A DNA stretch of 39,405 bases from CAZTHL01 sp964613585. GTDB taxonomy: Bacteria > Pseudomonadota > Alphaproteobacteria > DSM-16000 > Inquilinaceae. The position numbers were made by a program, and so were the translations under genes. The number at the start of each line of letters is the position of its first letter. Position 1 is the first letter of the stretch. The notes beneath the pieces are model-generated. The model had not been told where the DNA came from, made no database searches, and worked only from the letters and a program-made list of their open reading frames with translations. Positions 7,818-16,775 of this stretch are shown here, piece by piece. The stretch covers positions 1-39,405 of the forward strand of contig CAZTHL010000032.1 in the NCBI GenBank assembly GCA_964613585.1, given 5' to 3'.

Positions 7818-9026
7818 TCAGGCAAGCAGGCTCGCCAGGACGGCATTGAGACGCTGACGCCCGGCGCCGGTGGCCTGCAGGCGATCGTCACCGAGGCTCA
7901 AGAAGCCCGCCCGGACCAGCCTGTCAAGGCTCGGACCGTGGACGATGGCGCGCAGCGGCCGCCGGGCGATCCGCTCAAGAGGTGACAGGGCCACGCCCTC
8001 CGCCAGCCGCAGGCCCATCATCAGCATCTCCGCCGCCTGGGCCTCCGGTTCCAGGACCTCACGCGCCGTTTCCGGGGACCGCCCGTTCTCGACCCGGTCG
8101 AGCCATGCCTCCGGGGCCCGATGGCAGCGCGTCGCGAGGCGCACCGCGCCCTGCCAGAGCCGGCCATGCGCTCCAGGACCGATGCCCAGGTACTCGCCGT
8201 GCCGCCAGTAGGTCAGGTTGTGCCGGCATTCGCAGCCGGGCCGGGCATGGTTGGAGATCTCATAGGCCGGCAGGCCGGCCTCGCTCAGCCTCTCCTGCGT
8301 CGCCTCGTAGAAGGCGGCCTGCGCGTCCTCGCCGGGCAGGCGCAGCTCGCCCCGCGCGGCACGCCCGTGAAAGGCGGTGCCGGGCTCGATGGTGAGCTGG
8401 TAGACGGACAGATGATCGCCGGCCCAAGCCAGGGCGCAGCGCAACTCGTCGCGCCAGCCCTCGACGGTCTGGCCGGGACGGCCGTAGATCAGATCGAAGG
8501 AGAAGCGGTCGAACAGGCGCGCGGCCAGGGCCACGGCGGCAAGCGCCTCATCCCGGCTGTGCCCTCGGCCGAGCGCGGCCAGAGAGCCGTCGTCGAGCGC
8601 CTGGACCCCAAGCGAGACCCGATTGACGCCGGCGCGGCGCAGCCCGGCGAGGCGGGCGGCCTCTACCGAAGTCGGGTTGGCCTCGAGGGTGATCTCGATC
8701 GCCGGATCGACCGGCCAGCGCGCATGGATCCGATCGAGCACCGCCGCCACCGTGGCCGGCGCCATAAGCGACGGCGTGCCCCCGCCGAAGAAGACGGACG
8801 TCACGGCCCGGCCTGGCGCCTCGCCGGCCATGCGGTCGACCTCGCGGACGAGCGCACGGCGCCAGCGGGACTCGTCGACAGAGTCCCGCACATGGCTGTT
8901 GAAGTCGCAATACGGGCACTTTGAGCGGCAGAAAGGCCAATGCACGTAGAGGCCGAAGCCGGCCTCGTCCGGCGCCTCGGCATCGTGGGGGAGGGCCATG
9001 GGCGTTCGTGCCGCGGCCATGATCAT
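7818..9026 (-). CDS. hemW: Haem chaperone HemW (radical SAM, CPO-III-like)
   Basis: Encodes 402 residues. The radical SAM cluster motif C33-x3-C37-x2-C40 in FCRSKCPYCDFNSH, the GGGTPS motif, EITLEANP and GVNRVSLGVQ are diagnostic, as is SFDLIYGRPGQT. The C-terminal HemW domain includes HNLTYWRHGEYLGIGPGAHG. HemW binds haem and delivers it to respiratory proteins; older annotations call it oxygen-independent coproporphyrinogen oxidase, but the extra cysteine typical of HemN is not expected here. The ATG at 9026 overlaps the rdgB stop as ATGA, consistent with coupling; an internal ATG at 8999 is an alternative. Confidence 0.93.
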   Translation of the reverse strand: MIMAAARTPMALPHDAEAPDEAGFGLYVHWPFCRSKCPYCDFNSHVRDSVDESRWRRALVREVDRMAGEAPGRAVTSVFFGGGTPSLMAPATVAAVLDRIHARWPVDPAIEITLEANPTSVEAARLAGLRRAGVNRVSLGVQALDDGSLAALGRGHSRDEALAAVALAARLFDRFSFDLIYGRPGQTVEGWRDELRCALAWAGDHLSVYQLTIEPGTAFHGRAARGELRLPGEDAQAAFYEATQERLSEAGLPAYEISNHARPGCECRHNLTYWRHGEYLGIGPGAHGRLWQGAVRLATRCHRAPEAWLDRVENGRSPETAREVLEPEAQAAEMLMMGLRLAEGVALSPLERIARRPLRAIVHGPSLDRLVRAGFLSLGDDRLQATGAGRQRLNAVLASLLA

Positions 9027-9652
9027 GCAGTGAAGCAGCGGGTGACCAGCTGACGGAAGGCCGCCGCCCGATGGCTGGTGCGATGCTTCTCCGCCGGCTC
9101 GATCTCCGCGTAGGTGCGCGTGCTTCCCTCGGGCACGAACATCGGGTCGAACCCGAAGCCGCGATCGCCGCGCGGCGGCCACACCAGCACGCCATGGGCC
9201 TCGCCCTCGACCGTCTCGGCATGGCCGTCCGGCCATGCCAGCGCCAGGGCGCACACGAAATAGGCCTTCCGGTCGGTGACGCCGCGCGCCTCCATCGCGT
9301 CATTGAGCCGACGCATCGCCATGGCGAAGTCCCGAGCGCCGTTCGGGGTCTGCGCCCATAAGGCCGTATGGACGCCGGGCTCTCCACCGAGCCCGGGCAC
9401 GACCAATCCGCTGTCGTCGGCCAGGGCCGGCAGCCCGGTGGCTTCGGCCGTGTGGCGCGCCTTCAGTTCGGCGTTGGCGGTGAAGCTGGTGCCGGTCTCC
9501 TCCGGCTCGCTGACGCCATGATCGGCGGCGGCGGCGAAGCTCCGGGCGAAAGGCGCCAGCAGATCGGCGATCTCCTGCACCTTCCCTCGATTGTGGCTGG
9601 CAATGACCAGGGCATCACCGTCGAAGCGTCGTGGCATGAGGATCGTCGCCAT
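9023..9652 (-). CDS. rdgB: XTP/dITP diphosphatase (Ham1 family)
   Basis: Encodes 209 residues. The N-terminal LVIASHNRGKVQEI loop binds the nucleotide triphosphate, ADDSGLVVPGLGGEPGVH holds the catalytic Asp pair, and GFGFDPMFVPEG is the conserved C-terminal block. The enzyme removes non-canonical purine triphosphates from the pool. It overlaps hemW by four bases, the common rdgB-hemW pairing. Start choices are the ATG at 9652 (used) or 9637; neither has a strong Shine-Dalgarno. It is divergent from the aminotransferase with 77 bp between them. Confidence 0.93.
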   Translation of the reverse strand: MATILMPRRFDGDALVIASHNRGKVQEIADLLAPFARSFAAAADHGVSEPEETGTSFTANAELKARHTAEATGLPALADDSGLVVPGLGGEPGVHTALWAQTPNGARDFAMAMRRLNDAMEARGVTDRKAYFVCALALAWPDGHAETVEGEAHGVLVWPPRGDRGFGFDPMFVPEGSTRTYAEIEPAEKHRTSHRAAAFRQLVTRCFTA

Positions 9653-9729
9653 GTCGGAAATGTCGCTGTCGGTGTATATGGTCCCCGGGTCCGGCCAGGG
9701 TCCAGGCTTACAGGAGAGGAGTGCCAATC

Positions 9730-10932
9730 ATGACGTTTCTGTCCGCCGCCGTGTCCCGCATCAAGCCCTCGGCGACGATCGCGGTCACCAGCAAGGCGCG
9801 CGAGCTCAAGGCGGCGGGCCGCGATGTGCTCGGCCTCGCTGCCGGCGAGCCGGACTTCGATACCCCCGACCACATCAAGCAGGCGGCCGTCCGGGCGATC
9901 CAGGCCGGGCAGACCAAGTACACCAACGTCGACGGCTCACCCGAGCTGAAGCAGGCGGTGTCGGAGAAGTTCAGGAGGGAGAACGGTCTCGAGTTCGCGC
10001 CCGACGAGGTGACCGTGGGAACCGGCAGCAAGCAGGTCATCTTCAACGCCTTGGCCGCCACCCTCGATGCCGGGGACGAGGTGGTGATCCCGGCGCCCTA
10101 CTGGGTCTCGTACCCGGACATGGTGCTGCTTTGCGGCGGCACGCCGGTGCCGGTACCGTGCCCGACCGATCGGGACTTCAAGCTGCAGCCCGACGCGCTG
10201 GACCGGGCGATAACGCCGCGGACCAAGTGGCTTATCCTCAACTCGCCGAGCAACCCCACCGGGGCCGCCTATAGCCGTGAGGAGATGAAGGCGCTGACCG
10301 ATGTGCTGCTGCGTCATCCGCAGGTCCACGTGGTCACCGACGACATCTACGAGCATCTGGTCTATGACGGCTTCGTCTTCTCCACGGTGGCCGAGGTCGA
10401 GCCGGCCTTGCGCGAGCGCACCCTGACGGTCAACGGCGTGTCCAAGGCCTATGCGATGACCGGCTGGCGCATCGGCTTCGCCGGCGGCCCGAAGGATCTG
10501 ATCAAGGCGATGGCCAAGGTGCAGAGCCAATCGACGAGCAATCCGTGCTCGATCAGCCAAGCGGCATCGATTGAGGCGCTCACCGGGCCGCAGGATTTTC
10601 TGGAAGGGCGCAACAGGGTCTTCAAGGAACGGCGCGATCTGGTCGTCGACCGGCTGACCACCACGCCGGGACTGTCCTGCTCACGCCCGGAGGGCGCCTT
10701 CTACGTCTATCCGTCTTGCGAGGGCGCCATCGGCAAGCGGACGCCGGAGGGAGCCGTGATCGGCTCGGACACCGAGTTCGCAACATACCTCTTGGAGGCC
10801 GAGGGCGTCGCCGTCGTGCCGGGGGCCGCCTTTGGCATGGAGCCGTTCTTCCGGATCTCCTACGCCACGGCGACCGAGGTGCTCGACCAGGCCTGCAGCC
10901 GCATCCACCGGGCCTGCCAAGCCCTGGAATGA
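9730..10932 (+). CDS. Aspartate aminotransferase, class I (PLP)
   Basis: Encodes 400 residues with GAGGAG about eight bases before the ATG. Fold-type I motifs are clear: LAAGEPDFDTP near residue 40, Y-T-N-V-D-G, NSPSNPTGAAYS, and the PLP lysine K239 in SKAYAMTGWRIGFA. This pattern (SRIKPSATIAVTSKAREL at the N terminus) belongs to the Igamma aspartate/prephenate aminotransferase group common in alphaproteobacteria. It is monocistronic, convergent with the patatin gene. Substrate range (aspartate, prephenate or aromatic amino acids) cannot be told from sequence alone. Confidence 0.93.
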   Translation: MTFLSAAVSRIKPSATIAVTSKARELKAAGRDVLGLAAGEPDFDTPDHIKQAAVRAIQAGQTKYTNVDGSPELKQAVSEKFRRENGLEFAPDEVTVGTGSKQVIFNALAATLDAGDEVVIPAPYWVSYPDMVLLCGGTPVPVPCPTDRDFKLQPDALDRAITPRTKWLILNSPSNPTGAAYSREEMKALTDVLLRHPQVHVVTDDIYEHLVYDGFVFSTVAEVEPALRERTLTVNGVSKAYAMTGWRIGFAGGPKDLIKAMAKVQSQSTSNPCSISQAASIEALTGPQDFLEGRNRVFKERRDLVVDRLTTTPGLSCSRPEGAFYVYPSCEGAIGKRTPEGAVIGSDTEFATYLLEAEGVAVVPGAAFGMEPFFRISYATATEVLDQACSRIHRACQALE

Positions 10933-11058
10933 GCGCGGCATCAGGCACCAAGCCGGCGATGGCCTCGGCGCGGTCGCGATCCCCGACCTGCCGTCTGTCG
11001 CGATGCCCGGGACCGTCGCCGGCCGACCTCCGATAAGGCGTTGCGACGCCCCGCCCGA

Positions 11059-12099
11059 TCACGACGCCAGCAGGTCGATGAGCTGGTCGAGCCGCCCGTT
11101 GTTGGTCTGCTCCTCGAGGATAGCGTCGGCATGCTGGTCGAGCCGGTGCAGGTTCACGTCGGTGGCGTCGTCGATCTCATCGGACGCCAACGTGAGACGG
11201 GCGTCGAAACGGAAGTAGCGGTCCTCGGGCAGCAGCAGGCTGAGCTGGTGGTTGACGGCATCGGACTGCCCGGCCATCGCGCAGCTCAGCATGGGCATGC
11301 CGGCGGAAGGGTCGATCCAGCCTGATCCGCCCCAGGCGCAGACCGTGTCGATCGGAAAGCGACGGCTGGCGATGCCGCTGCCCAGCGACACCAGGAGGAT
11401 ATCGGACCCGGACGGGAACACCTTCCGCGCCTCGGCGAAGGCGCAGAGCGACGGGTTGTGCGCGAACAGCCCGCCGTCGATCAGCGCGTACTCGCGGCCC
11501 GGCTGCACGCCTTCGCGGCCCGGCTCCGCACGCAGCAGAACCGGGTCGAAGTAGGTCGGGGTCGCCGAGGCGGCGCGCGCGACCTTCCAGAGCGCGAAGT
11601 CGGGGTCGGGCTGGTCCGGCACATAACGGGCCGCCTTGCCGCGATCACGCTTCTTGAAGAACCAGGGTTGCCGTTCCTCGATATCGTACGTGACCACAAG
11701 CAGATTGGTCAGGGCCTGGCGCATTGTCCGGTCGCCGAAGCGCGTCCTGAGGAAGCGCTCCCAGGGACGGGCGCTGTACCGCGCCTCCGTGAGCGGACGC
11801 ATAGCGCGCAGACCGGCCGGCGGAAACAGCTCGTCGCCGTGCTCGTAATAGAACTCGACCAGATCGGATGGCTTGAACACGGCCTCGTCGCCGCCCGGAG
11901 ACCGAGGCGCGGTCAGCCCGATCGCCAGGACGGCGCCGCTCGAGGTACCGGCGATCAGGTCGAAGACCTGATGCAGCGGGGCGAAGCCGCCACGCTTCTT
12001 GTTCAGCTCGGTCTCCAGATATTCGAGGACCCGAGCCGGGATCAATCCACGCATACCGGCACCATCGATCGACAGCACCTTCACCAAGCCCGCGGTCAT
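11059..12099 (-). CDS. Patatin-like phospholipase
   Basis: Encodes 346 residues. The Ser-Asp dyad hydrolase motifs are in place: oxyanion loop DGAGMRG (residues 12-18), nucleophile elbow GTSSG with S53, and DGG (D208) in LIDGGLFAHNP. AGGA lies a suitable distance before the ATG. Members of this group cleave acyl chains from phospholipids. It resembles the CapV-type effectors of CBASS in size and motifs, but no CD-NTase or other defence gene is near, so a housekeeping or stress lipase is the safer reading. It has no signal peptide or membrane segment. Confidence 0.85.
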   Translation of the reverse strand: MTAGLVKVLSIDGAGMRGLIPARVLEYLETELNKKRGGFAPLHQVFDLIAGTSSGAVLAIGLTAPRSPGGDEAVFKPSDLVEFYYEHGDELFPPAGLRAMRPLTEARYSARPWERFLRTRFGDRTMRQALTNLLVVTYDIEERQPWFFKKRDRGKAARYVPDQPDPDFALWKVARAASATPTYFDPVLLRAEPGREGVQPGREYALIDGGLFAHNPSLCAFAEARKVFPSGSDILLVSLGSGIASRRFPIDTVCAWGGSGWIDPSAGMPMLSCAMAGQSDAVNHQLSLLLPEDRYFRFDARLTLASDEIDDATDVNLHRLDQHADAILEEQTNNGRLDQLIDLLAS

Positions 12100-12579
12100 T
12101 GATCCGTCCTGTCGGCAGGCGGCGCTGCGCGGGCCCGCCCGTCACAACGTCGCCATGCGTCGATATTCAGACCCACCGCTCGTTCAGCGGCCGAACGCTT
12201 TGCGACATTCGCATAGAAATCTAAACGACCTGACACGCCCCGGCCCTTTCAAGCATACGAAGAAGCCTAGCCTGACCGGTGCGGTCCGCCTGTGGGATAC
12301 CGCACACCGGCAGGTGACCTTTTCGTTTCCTGATCCGGTGGCGCCGCCGCGTGTCATGCTCCTGTCAAGGACTGTACGGTCGCCGATTGAATGCGTTCGT
12401 TCCGCAACGGGCAGGTTACGTTTTTCTTGCGCTTTTCGATGGACTTCGGCCTGTCCGCGACGGACCATGGCACGATGAACCGGGGTGCCGGGCCGACCCG
12501 CGGTCCTGGACCGAAGGCAGGCGGCGGCGCTCCGCTGGAGCCGCAGGACCCGTAAAGGGCTGCCGAAAGGGGGAGGCGC
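12100..12579. promoter_or_regulatory. 480-bp divergent intergenic region, patatin / EF-G paralogue
   Basis: No convincing gene is seen here; open frames on both strands are GC-driven and lack family motifs. Two related stretches, ggcaggtgaccttttcg at 12309-12325 and gcaggttacgtttttc near 12411-12426, form an imperfect direct repeat about 100 bp apart and may mark regulator binding. A strong ribosome-binding site, GGGGGAGG, precedes the ATG at 12580. No clear promoter could be assigned. Confidence 0.3.
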
Positions 12580-14628
12580 ATGGCGAAGCTCAGCGAAACG
12601 ATCCATCACCCGGCGACACCACGATGCGTGGCCCTGGTCGGCCCCCAAGGCAGTGGCAAGACGTCGTTGCTTGAAAGCCTGCTGTTCCTGACCGGGGCCA
12701 CCGCCCGGCACGGCAGCGTCCAGCAGCAAACCTCGGTCGGCGACGCCAGCGACGAGGCGCGTCAGCGGCAAATGTCGACGGAGGTCAATGTCGCCGCGAC
12801 GCAGTTTCTGGGCGAGTCATGGACCTTCCTCGACTGCCCCGGCTCGGTCGAGCTTTGGCAGGACACCATGACCGCCCTGATGGTCGCCGACGCGGCCATT
12901 GTTGTGTGCGAGCCGGGCTCTGAGCGGGTCCGCGCCTTGGCGCCAACCTTGCGGTTCCTCGACGAGAACGCGATACCCCATATCCTTTTCGTCAACAAGC
13001 TGGACACCGCCAGCCTGCCGATCCGGGAGCTGCTGGAGGTCCTGCAAAGCCAGTCGACGCGGCCCCTCGTGCTTCGCGAGGTGCCGATCCGCGAGGGCGA
13101 AGCCATCACCGGTTATGTCGACCTCGTCTCGGAGCGGGCCTATCGGTTCACCCCGGCCAGCCAGCCGTCGACCCTGATCAAGATCCCGGAGAGCGTGGCC
13201 GAGCGTGAGCAGAGCGCCCGCCAGGAACTGCTCGAGCATCTCGCGGACTTCGATGACGAACTCCTGGAGCAGCTGCTCGAGGAGGTCCAGCCGCCCCCGG
13301 ACGAGATCTACAGCCGGCTCGCGGACGATCTGGCAAGGGACCTGATCGTGCCGGTGATGCTCGGGGTAGCCCTGCAGAACCATGGTGTCCGTCGGCTGCT
13401 CAAGCTGCTTCGCCACGAGGTGCCGGAGTGCGCCGGAGTGGCCGACCGGCTCGCCGTGCCGGACGGGTCCGTCGCCGCCCAGGTGTTCCACACCGTCCAC
13501 GCTCCGCACACCGGCAAGCTGTCGGTTGCGCGCATCTTGCGGGGCCGCCTCGTTGACGGGACGAGCTTCGGTGACGCACGGGTGAGTGGCATGCAGCGCC
13601 TGGTCGGCAGCGTTAGCACCAAGCTGTCCGAGGCCGGGCTTGGCGAGGTGGTGGCGCTGGGCCGCCTCGAGGCCGTGCGCACGGGGGATCTGCTGGTTCC
13701 CCCCGCCCCGCAGCCGAACGAGATGTGGCCCGAGCCCCTCGAGCCGGTGTACGAGCTCGCCGTGCGGGCCCGGGACCGTAACGATGAGGTCAAGCTGACC
13801 GCCGCTTTCCAGAAGCTTGGCGAGGAGGACCCGTCGCTGCGCTTCATTCATGACCCCGAGCTGTCGGAGCTGAGGCTGGCCGGCCAGGGCGACGTGCATC
13901 TGCAGCTGGCGCTCGACCGGCTCAAGCGGAAGTACGGTGTATCGGTCACCGGCCAGCCTCCGGAGGTGCCGTACCGCGAGACGATCCGCAAAAGCACGAC
14001 CCAGCATGCCCGCTTCAAGCGCCAGTCCGGCGGGCATGGCCAATTCGGCGACGTGCATGTCGCGATTCGCCCGCTGCCGCGCGGATCCGGCATCCAGTTC
14101 GAGGAGAAGATTGTCGGCGGCTCGGTCCCGAGGCAGTACATTCCCGGAGTGGAGGCTGGGGTGCACGATTTCTGCCACCGGGGGCCGCTCGGTTTCCCGG
14201 TGGTGGACATGGCGGTGACCTTGACCGACGGTCAATACCACTCGGTCGACAGCTCGGACCTGGCGTTCCGCACAGCGGCGCGGATGGCGCTGCAGGAAGG
14301 CGTGCCGAAATGCGAGCCGGTGCTGCTCGAGCCGATCCATGAGGTGACCGTCGCCGTGCCGAGCGAGTTCACGCCGAAGGCGCAGCGCGCGCTGAGCCAG
14401 CGGCGCGGTCAGATCCTGGGCTTCGACGCGCGCCCCGGCTGGGACGGCTGGGACGAGGTGAAGGCCTATCTACCCCAGGCCGAGATGCACGACCTCGTTA
14501 TCGAGCTGCGATCATTGTCCCTCGGTCTCGGGACCTTCAGCTCCACCTTCAGCCATATGGCCGAGCTCACCGGACGGCTGGCCGACCGGGTGGTCGAGAT
14601 CCGCCAGTCGGCCCAGGCGGCACAGTAG
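12580..14628 (+). CDS. EF-G paralogue (translational GTPase family) with altered switch II
   Basis: Encodes 682 residues with all EF-G domains: P-loop GPQGSGKTS (21-29), NKLD (139-142), domain II from about residue 285, domains III-V including SGGHGQFGDV and the C-terminal domain IV/V blocks (RRGQILGFDARPGWDGWDEV). Switch II reads DCPGS (85-89) where canonical EF-G has DTPGH, so the catalytic-stimulating histidine is serine, and the effector region before it is short. The sequence fits an alphaproteobacterial EF-G-like paralogue rather than the main fusA, which normally sits in the ribosomal str operon. Its role (ribosome rescue, stress translation or other) is unknown. Confidence 0.85.
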   Translation: MAKLSETIHHPATPRCVALVGPQGSGKTSLLESLLFLTGATARHGSVQQQTSVGDASDEARQRQMSTEVNVAATQFLGESWTFLDCPGSVELWQDTMTALMVADAAIVVCEPGSERVRALAPTLRFLDENAIPHILFVNKLDTASLPIRELLEVLQSQSTRPLVLREVPIREGEAITGYVDLVSERAYRFTPASQPSTLIKIPESVAEREQSARQELLEHLADFDDELLEQLLEEVQPPPDEIYSRLADDLARDLIVPVMLGVALQNHGVRRLLKLLRHEVPECAGVADRLAVPDGSVAAQVFHTVHAPHTGKLSVARILRGRLVDGTSFGDARVSGMQRLVGSVSTKLSEAGLGEVVALGRLEAVRTGDLLVPPAPQPNEMWPEPLEPVYELAVRARDRNDEVKLTAAFQKLGEEDPSLRFIHDPELSELRLAGQGDVHLQLALDRLKRKYGVSVTGQPPEVPYRETIRKSTTQHARFKRQSGGHGQFGDVHVAIRPLPRGSGIQFEEKIVGGSVPRQYIPGVEAGVHDFCHRGPLGFPVVDMAVTLTDGQYHSVDSSDLAFRTAARMALQEGVPKCEPVLLEPIHEVTVAVPSEFTPKAQRALSQRRGQILGFDARPGWDGWDEVKAYLPQAEMHDLVIELRSLSLGLGTFSSTFSHMAELTGRLADRVVEIRQSAQAAQ

Positions 14629-14737
14629 CCCGCACGCGCCGGGCGCGCCGCCGATCTCGCTGGCGCAGGCAGGCCGGTCTGTGGCACAGGAGAGAACGGC
14701 GGGCGCCGGAGTGCCCGGCCGACAATGGAGCGCAGGC

Positions 14738-15211
14738 ATGCCCTTGGAGATCAGCATCGGCATCGACGAGAGCGATCGGGCGGAGGTCGTCGAGGCCCTG
14801 TCGCGCGTCCTGGCGGATACCTACACGCTTCATCTCAAGACCTTGAATTACCATTGGAACGTCACCGGACCGATGTTCCGCACGCTTCACGACCTTTTCG
14901 AGGACCAGCACGAAGAGCTGGCCGAGGCCGTCGACGATCTTGCCGAGCGCATCCGGGCGCTGGGCCATCCGGCGCCGGGCAGCTACCAGGCCTTCAGCCG
15001 GTTGACCTCGCTGCGTGACCCGACCGAGGTCCCGGACGCCGAGGGCATGATCCGGGAGCTCGCGGCGGACCATGACACAATTGCCCGTCTCGCGCTGGAG
15101 ACCCTGGACGTGGCCGACGACGCCGACGATCCGGTCACCGAGGATCTATTGATCGAGCGGATGGAGGAGCATCACCGCACGGCTTGGATGCTGCGTAGCC
15201 TGCTCGGCTGA
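14738..15211 (+). CDS. dps: Dps-family DNA-protecting ferritin
   Basis: Encodes 157 residues, normal Dps size. The inter-subunit ferroxidase ligands line up: H39 in NYHWNVTG, H51 in TLHDLF, an acidic residue at E55, then D66 and E70 in EAVDDLAERI. Dps oxidises Fe(II) with peroxide and stores iron in a 12-mer cage. GGAG lies eight bases before the ATG. It lies about 110 bp after the EF-G paralogue and may share its transcript. The N terminus lacks an obvious lysine-rich DNA-binding tail. Confidence 0.93.
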   Translation: MPLEISIGIDESDRAEVVEALSRVLADTYTLHLKTLNYHWNVTGPMFRTLHDLFEDQHEELAEAVDDLAERIRALGHPAPGSYQAFSRLTSLRDPTEVPDAEGMIRELAADHDTIARLALETLDVADDADDPVTEDLLIERMEEHHRTAWMLRSLLG

Positions 15212-15316
15212 TCCTCCGCCGCGCGGGGGCTGACCGGATTCTCACCGACACTTGATTCGCGCCCGGGCGTCGCCGACCAAATATCACCGTCCGACGACGA
15301 CCAGCGGGCGGGAGAG

Positions 15317-16318
15317 ATGCGGATCAAGCGCAAGCGCGACTGGGAGCTTCCGGAGTCGGCGGTAACGCCCCGGAGCGTCTATCTGGACCGACGCCGCTTC
15401 ATGGGCGGCGCGGCAACGGTGGTTCTGGGGCTCGGGGGGGCAGGCGTTCTGCTGGCGCGCGGCGGCTCCTCGGGTGCGGCGTCGGGCGACGAGGACGGCG
15501 GCTTTCCGGCCGCGGATCTCTACCCGGCCGAGCGCAACACGAGAATTGCCGTCGACCGGCCTCTCACAGCCAAGCAGACGGTGACAACCTACAACAATTT
15601 TTACGAGTTCGGCTCGCACAAGGAGATCTGGCGCGCGGCCCAAAGCCTGCCAATCCAGCCCTGGACCGTGCGCATCGACGGCATGGTGGAGGAAGAGCGG
15701 ACGGTCGACGTCGAGCAGCTGATCCGATCCATGCCGTTGGAGGAGCGGATTTACCGCCTACGATGCGTGGAAGCCTGGGCGATGACGGTGCCATGGAGCG
15801 GGTTTCCGCTGGCGGCGCTGGTCGATTATGCCCGGCCGCTCTCCGGGGCCCGGTTCCTTCGCATGGAGACCTTCGGACCCGATCAGCACTCGGCGCCGGG
15901 CTTCAATCAGTTTTGGTATCCGTGGCCCTATATCGAGGGCCTTACGATGGACGAAGCAACGAACGAGCTGGCCTTCATGGCCACCGGGCTTTATGGAGAG
16001 CCGCTTCCGCGCCAGAACGGTGCGCCGCTGCGGCTGGCGGTGCCTTGGAAATACGGCTTCAAGTCGATCAAATCGATCGTGCGCTTCACCTTCACCGACG
16101 AGCGGCCGGTCACCTTCTGGGAGGATGTGCAGGGCAGCGAATACGGCTTCTGGGCCAACGTGAACCCGGACGTGCCGCATCCGCGCTGGAGCCAGGCGAC
16201 GGAGCGTCTGATCGGCACCGACGAGCGAGTGCCGACACGCCTGTACAACGGTTATGAAGAGTATGTCGCCCATCTGTACAAGGATTTCAGCGGCGAGCGG
16301 CGGCGTCTTTTCATGTGA
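15317..16318 (+). CDS. msrP: Protein-methionine-sulfoxide reductase catalytic subunit MsrP
   Basis: Encodes 333 residues, the length of MsrP (YedY). A twin-arginine signal DRRRFMGG (residues 24-31) with a following hydrophobic stretch directs Tat export. The molybdopterin-binding fold includes YNNFYEFG and the molybdenum ligand C150 in LRCVEAWAMTVPWSGF; the C terminus has YGFKSIKSIVRF and GFWANVNP, standard for the family. It repairs oxidised methionines in periplasmic proteins using electrons from the haem membrane partner MsrQ. msrQ is not found next to it in this window. Confidence 0.95.
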   Translation: MRIKRKRDWELPESAVTPRSVYLDRRRFMGGAATVVLGLGGAGVLLARGGSSGAASGDEDGGFPAADLYPAERNTRIAVDRPLTAKQTVTTYNNFYEFGSHKEIWRAAQSLPIQPWTVRIDGMVEEERTVDVEQLIRSMPLEERIYRLRCVEAWAMTVPWSGFPLAALVDYARPLSGARFLRMETFGPDQHSAPGFNQFWYPWPYIEGLTMDEATNELAFMATGLYGEPLPRQNGAPLRLAVPWKYGFKSIKSIVRFTFTDERPVTFWEDVQGSEYGFWANVNPDVPHPRWSQATERLIGTDERVPTRLYNGYEEYVAHLYKDFSGERRRLFM

Positions 16319-16382
16319 GGCCGAGAGCTGGCCATCCTCTGGCCATAAACCGATCGCCGCCGCCCACGCGCCGGTTGATCCG

Positions 16383-16775
16383 TCAGGATGCCTCGCCGAT
16401 GGCCGGTCTCTGGATCAGTTGCTCGGCCTCAGCGGCGCTCTCGCACGAGAGGTTGAGAAGGATCGTCAGACAGAGTTGACTGCCGAGCGATTGCAGGCGC
16501 TTGGCTCCGGCTTGCGGTATCGGGATCCGGCGATCCTTGCAGAACAGCAGGATTGAGGACAGCACGACGTCGCCCGGGACATCCAGCTGGCGCACCCGGG
16601 CAAAATCCTCCTTGCACGAGAACGAGAGAAGAACATGGAGGTGGGGATGATCCCGTACCTCCACCCTCACAACGTCGCCTTCACCCGCCCGAATTCCCGC
16701 TCGTGTGAAGTACGCGAGCAGCGCCGTGGCCACCTCTCCGTGACTGAAGATGATGCGCCGTATCTCGGCGACCAT
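16383..16775 (-). CDS. Conserved hypothetical protein, 130 residues
   Basis: Encodes 130 residues from the ATG at 16775, with GGGG about eight bases upstream. The N terminus MVAEIRRIIFSHGEVATALLAYF looks like a helix-rich module, followed by a strand-rich part (VVRVEVRDHPHLHVLLSFSC) and a second helical part. Amino-acid composition and regular alternation support a real protein. I do not recognise a family with confidence; proteins of this outline appear as hypotheticals in alphaproteobacteria. A longer frame open to 16814 adds 13 residues without support. It is convergent with msrP. Confidence 0.6.
   Translation of the reverse strand: MVAEIRRIIFSHGEVATALLAYFTRAGIRAGEGDVVRVEVRDHPHLHVLLSFSCKEDFARVRQLDVPGDVVLSSILLFCKDRRIPIPQAGAKRLQSLGSQLCLTILLNLSCESAAEAEQLIQRPAIGEAS

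Noticed and set aside
11059..12099. CBASS defence system around the patatin gene
   Set aside because: Neighbours are an aminotransferase and an EF-G paralogue; no CD-NTase, HORMA/TRIP13 or other accessory gene is present.
12402..12440. EcfG-type (GGAAC...CGTT) promoter on the minus strand
   Set aside because: A GGAAC is present but no CGTT lies at the required spacing.
12817..14340. 507-codon minus-strand frame opposite the EF-G paralogue
   Set aside because: The opposite strand encodes all EF-G domains; this frame has no recognisable domain or start signal.
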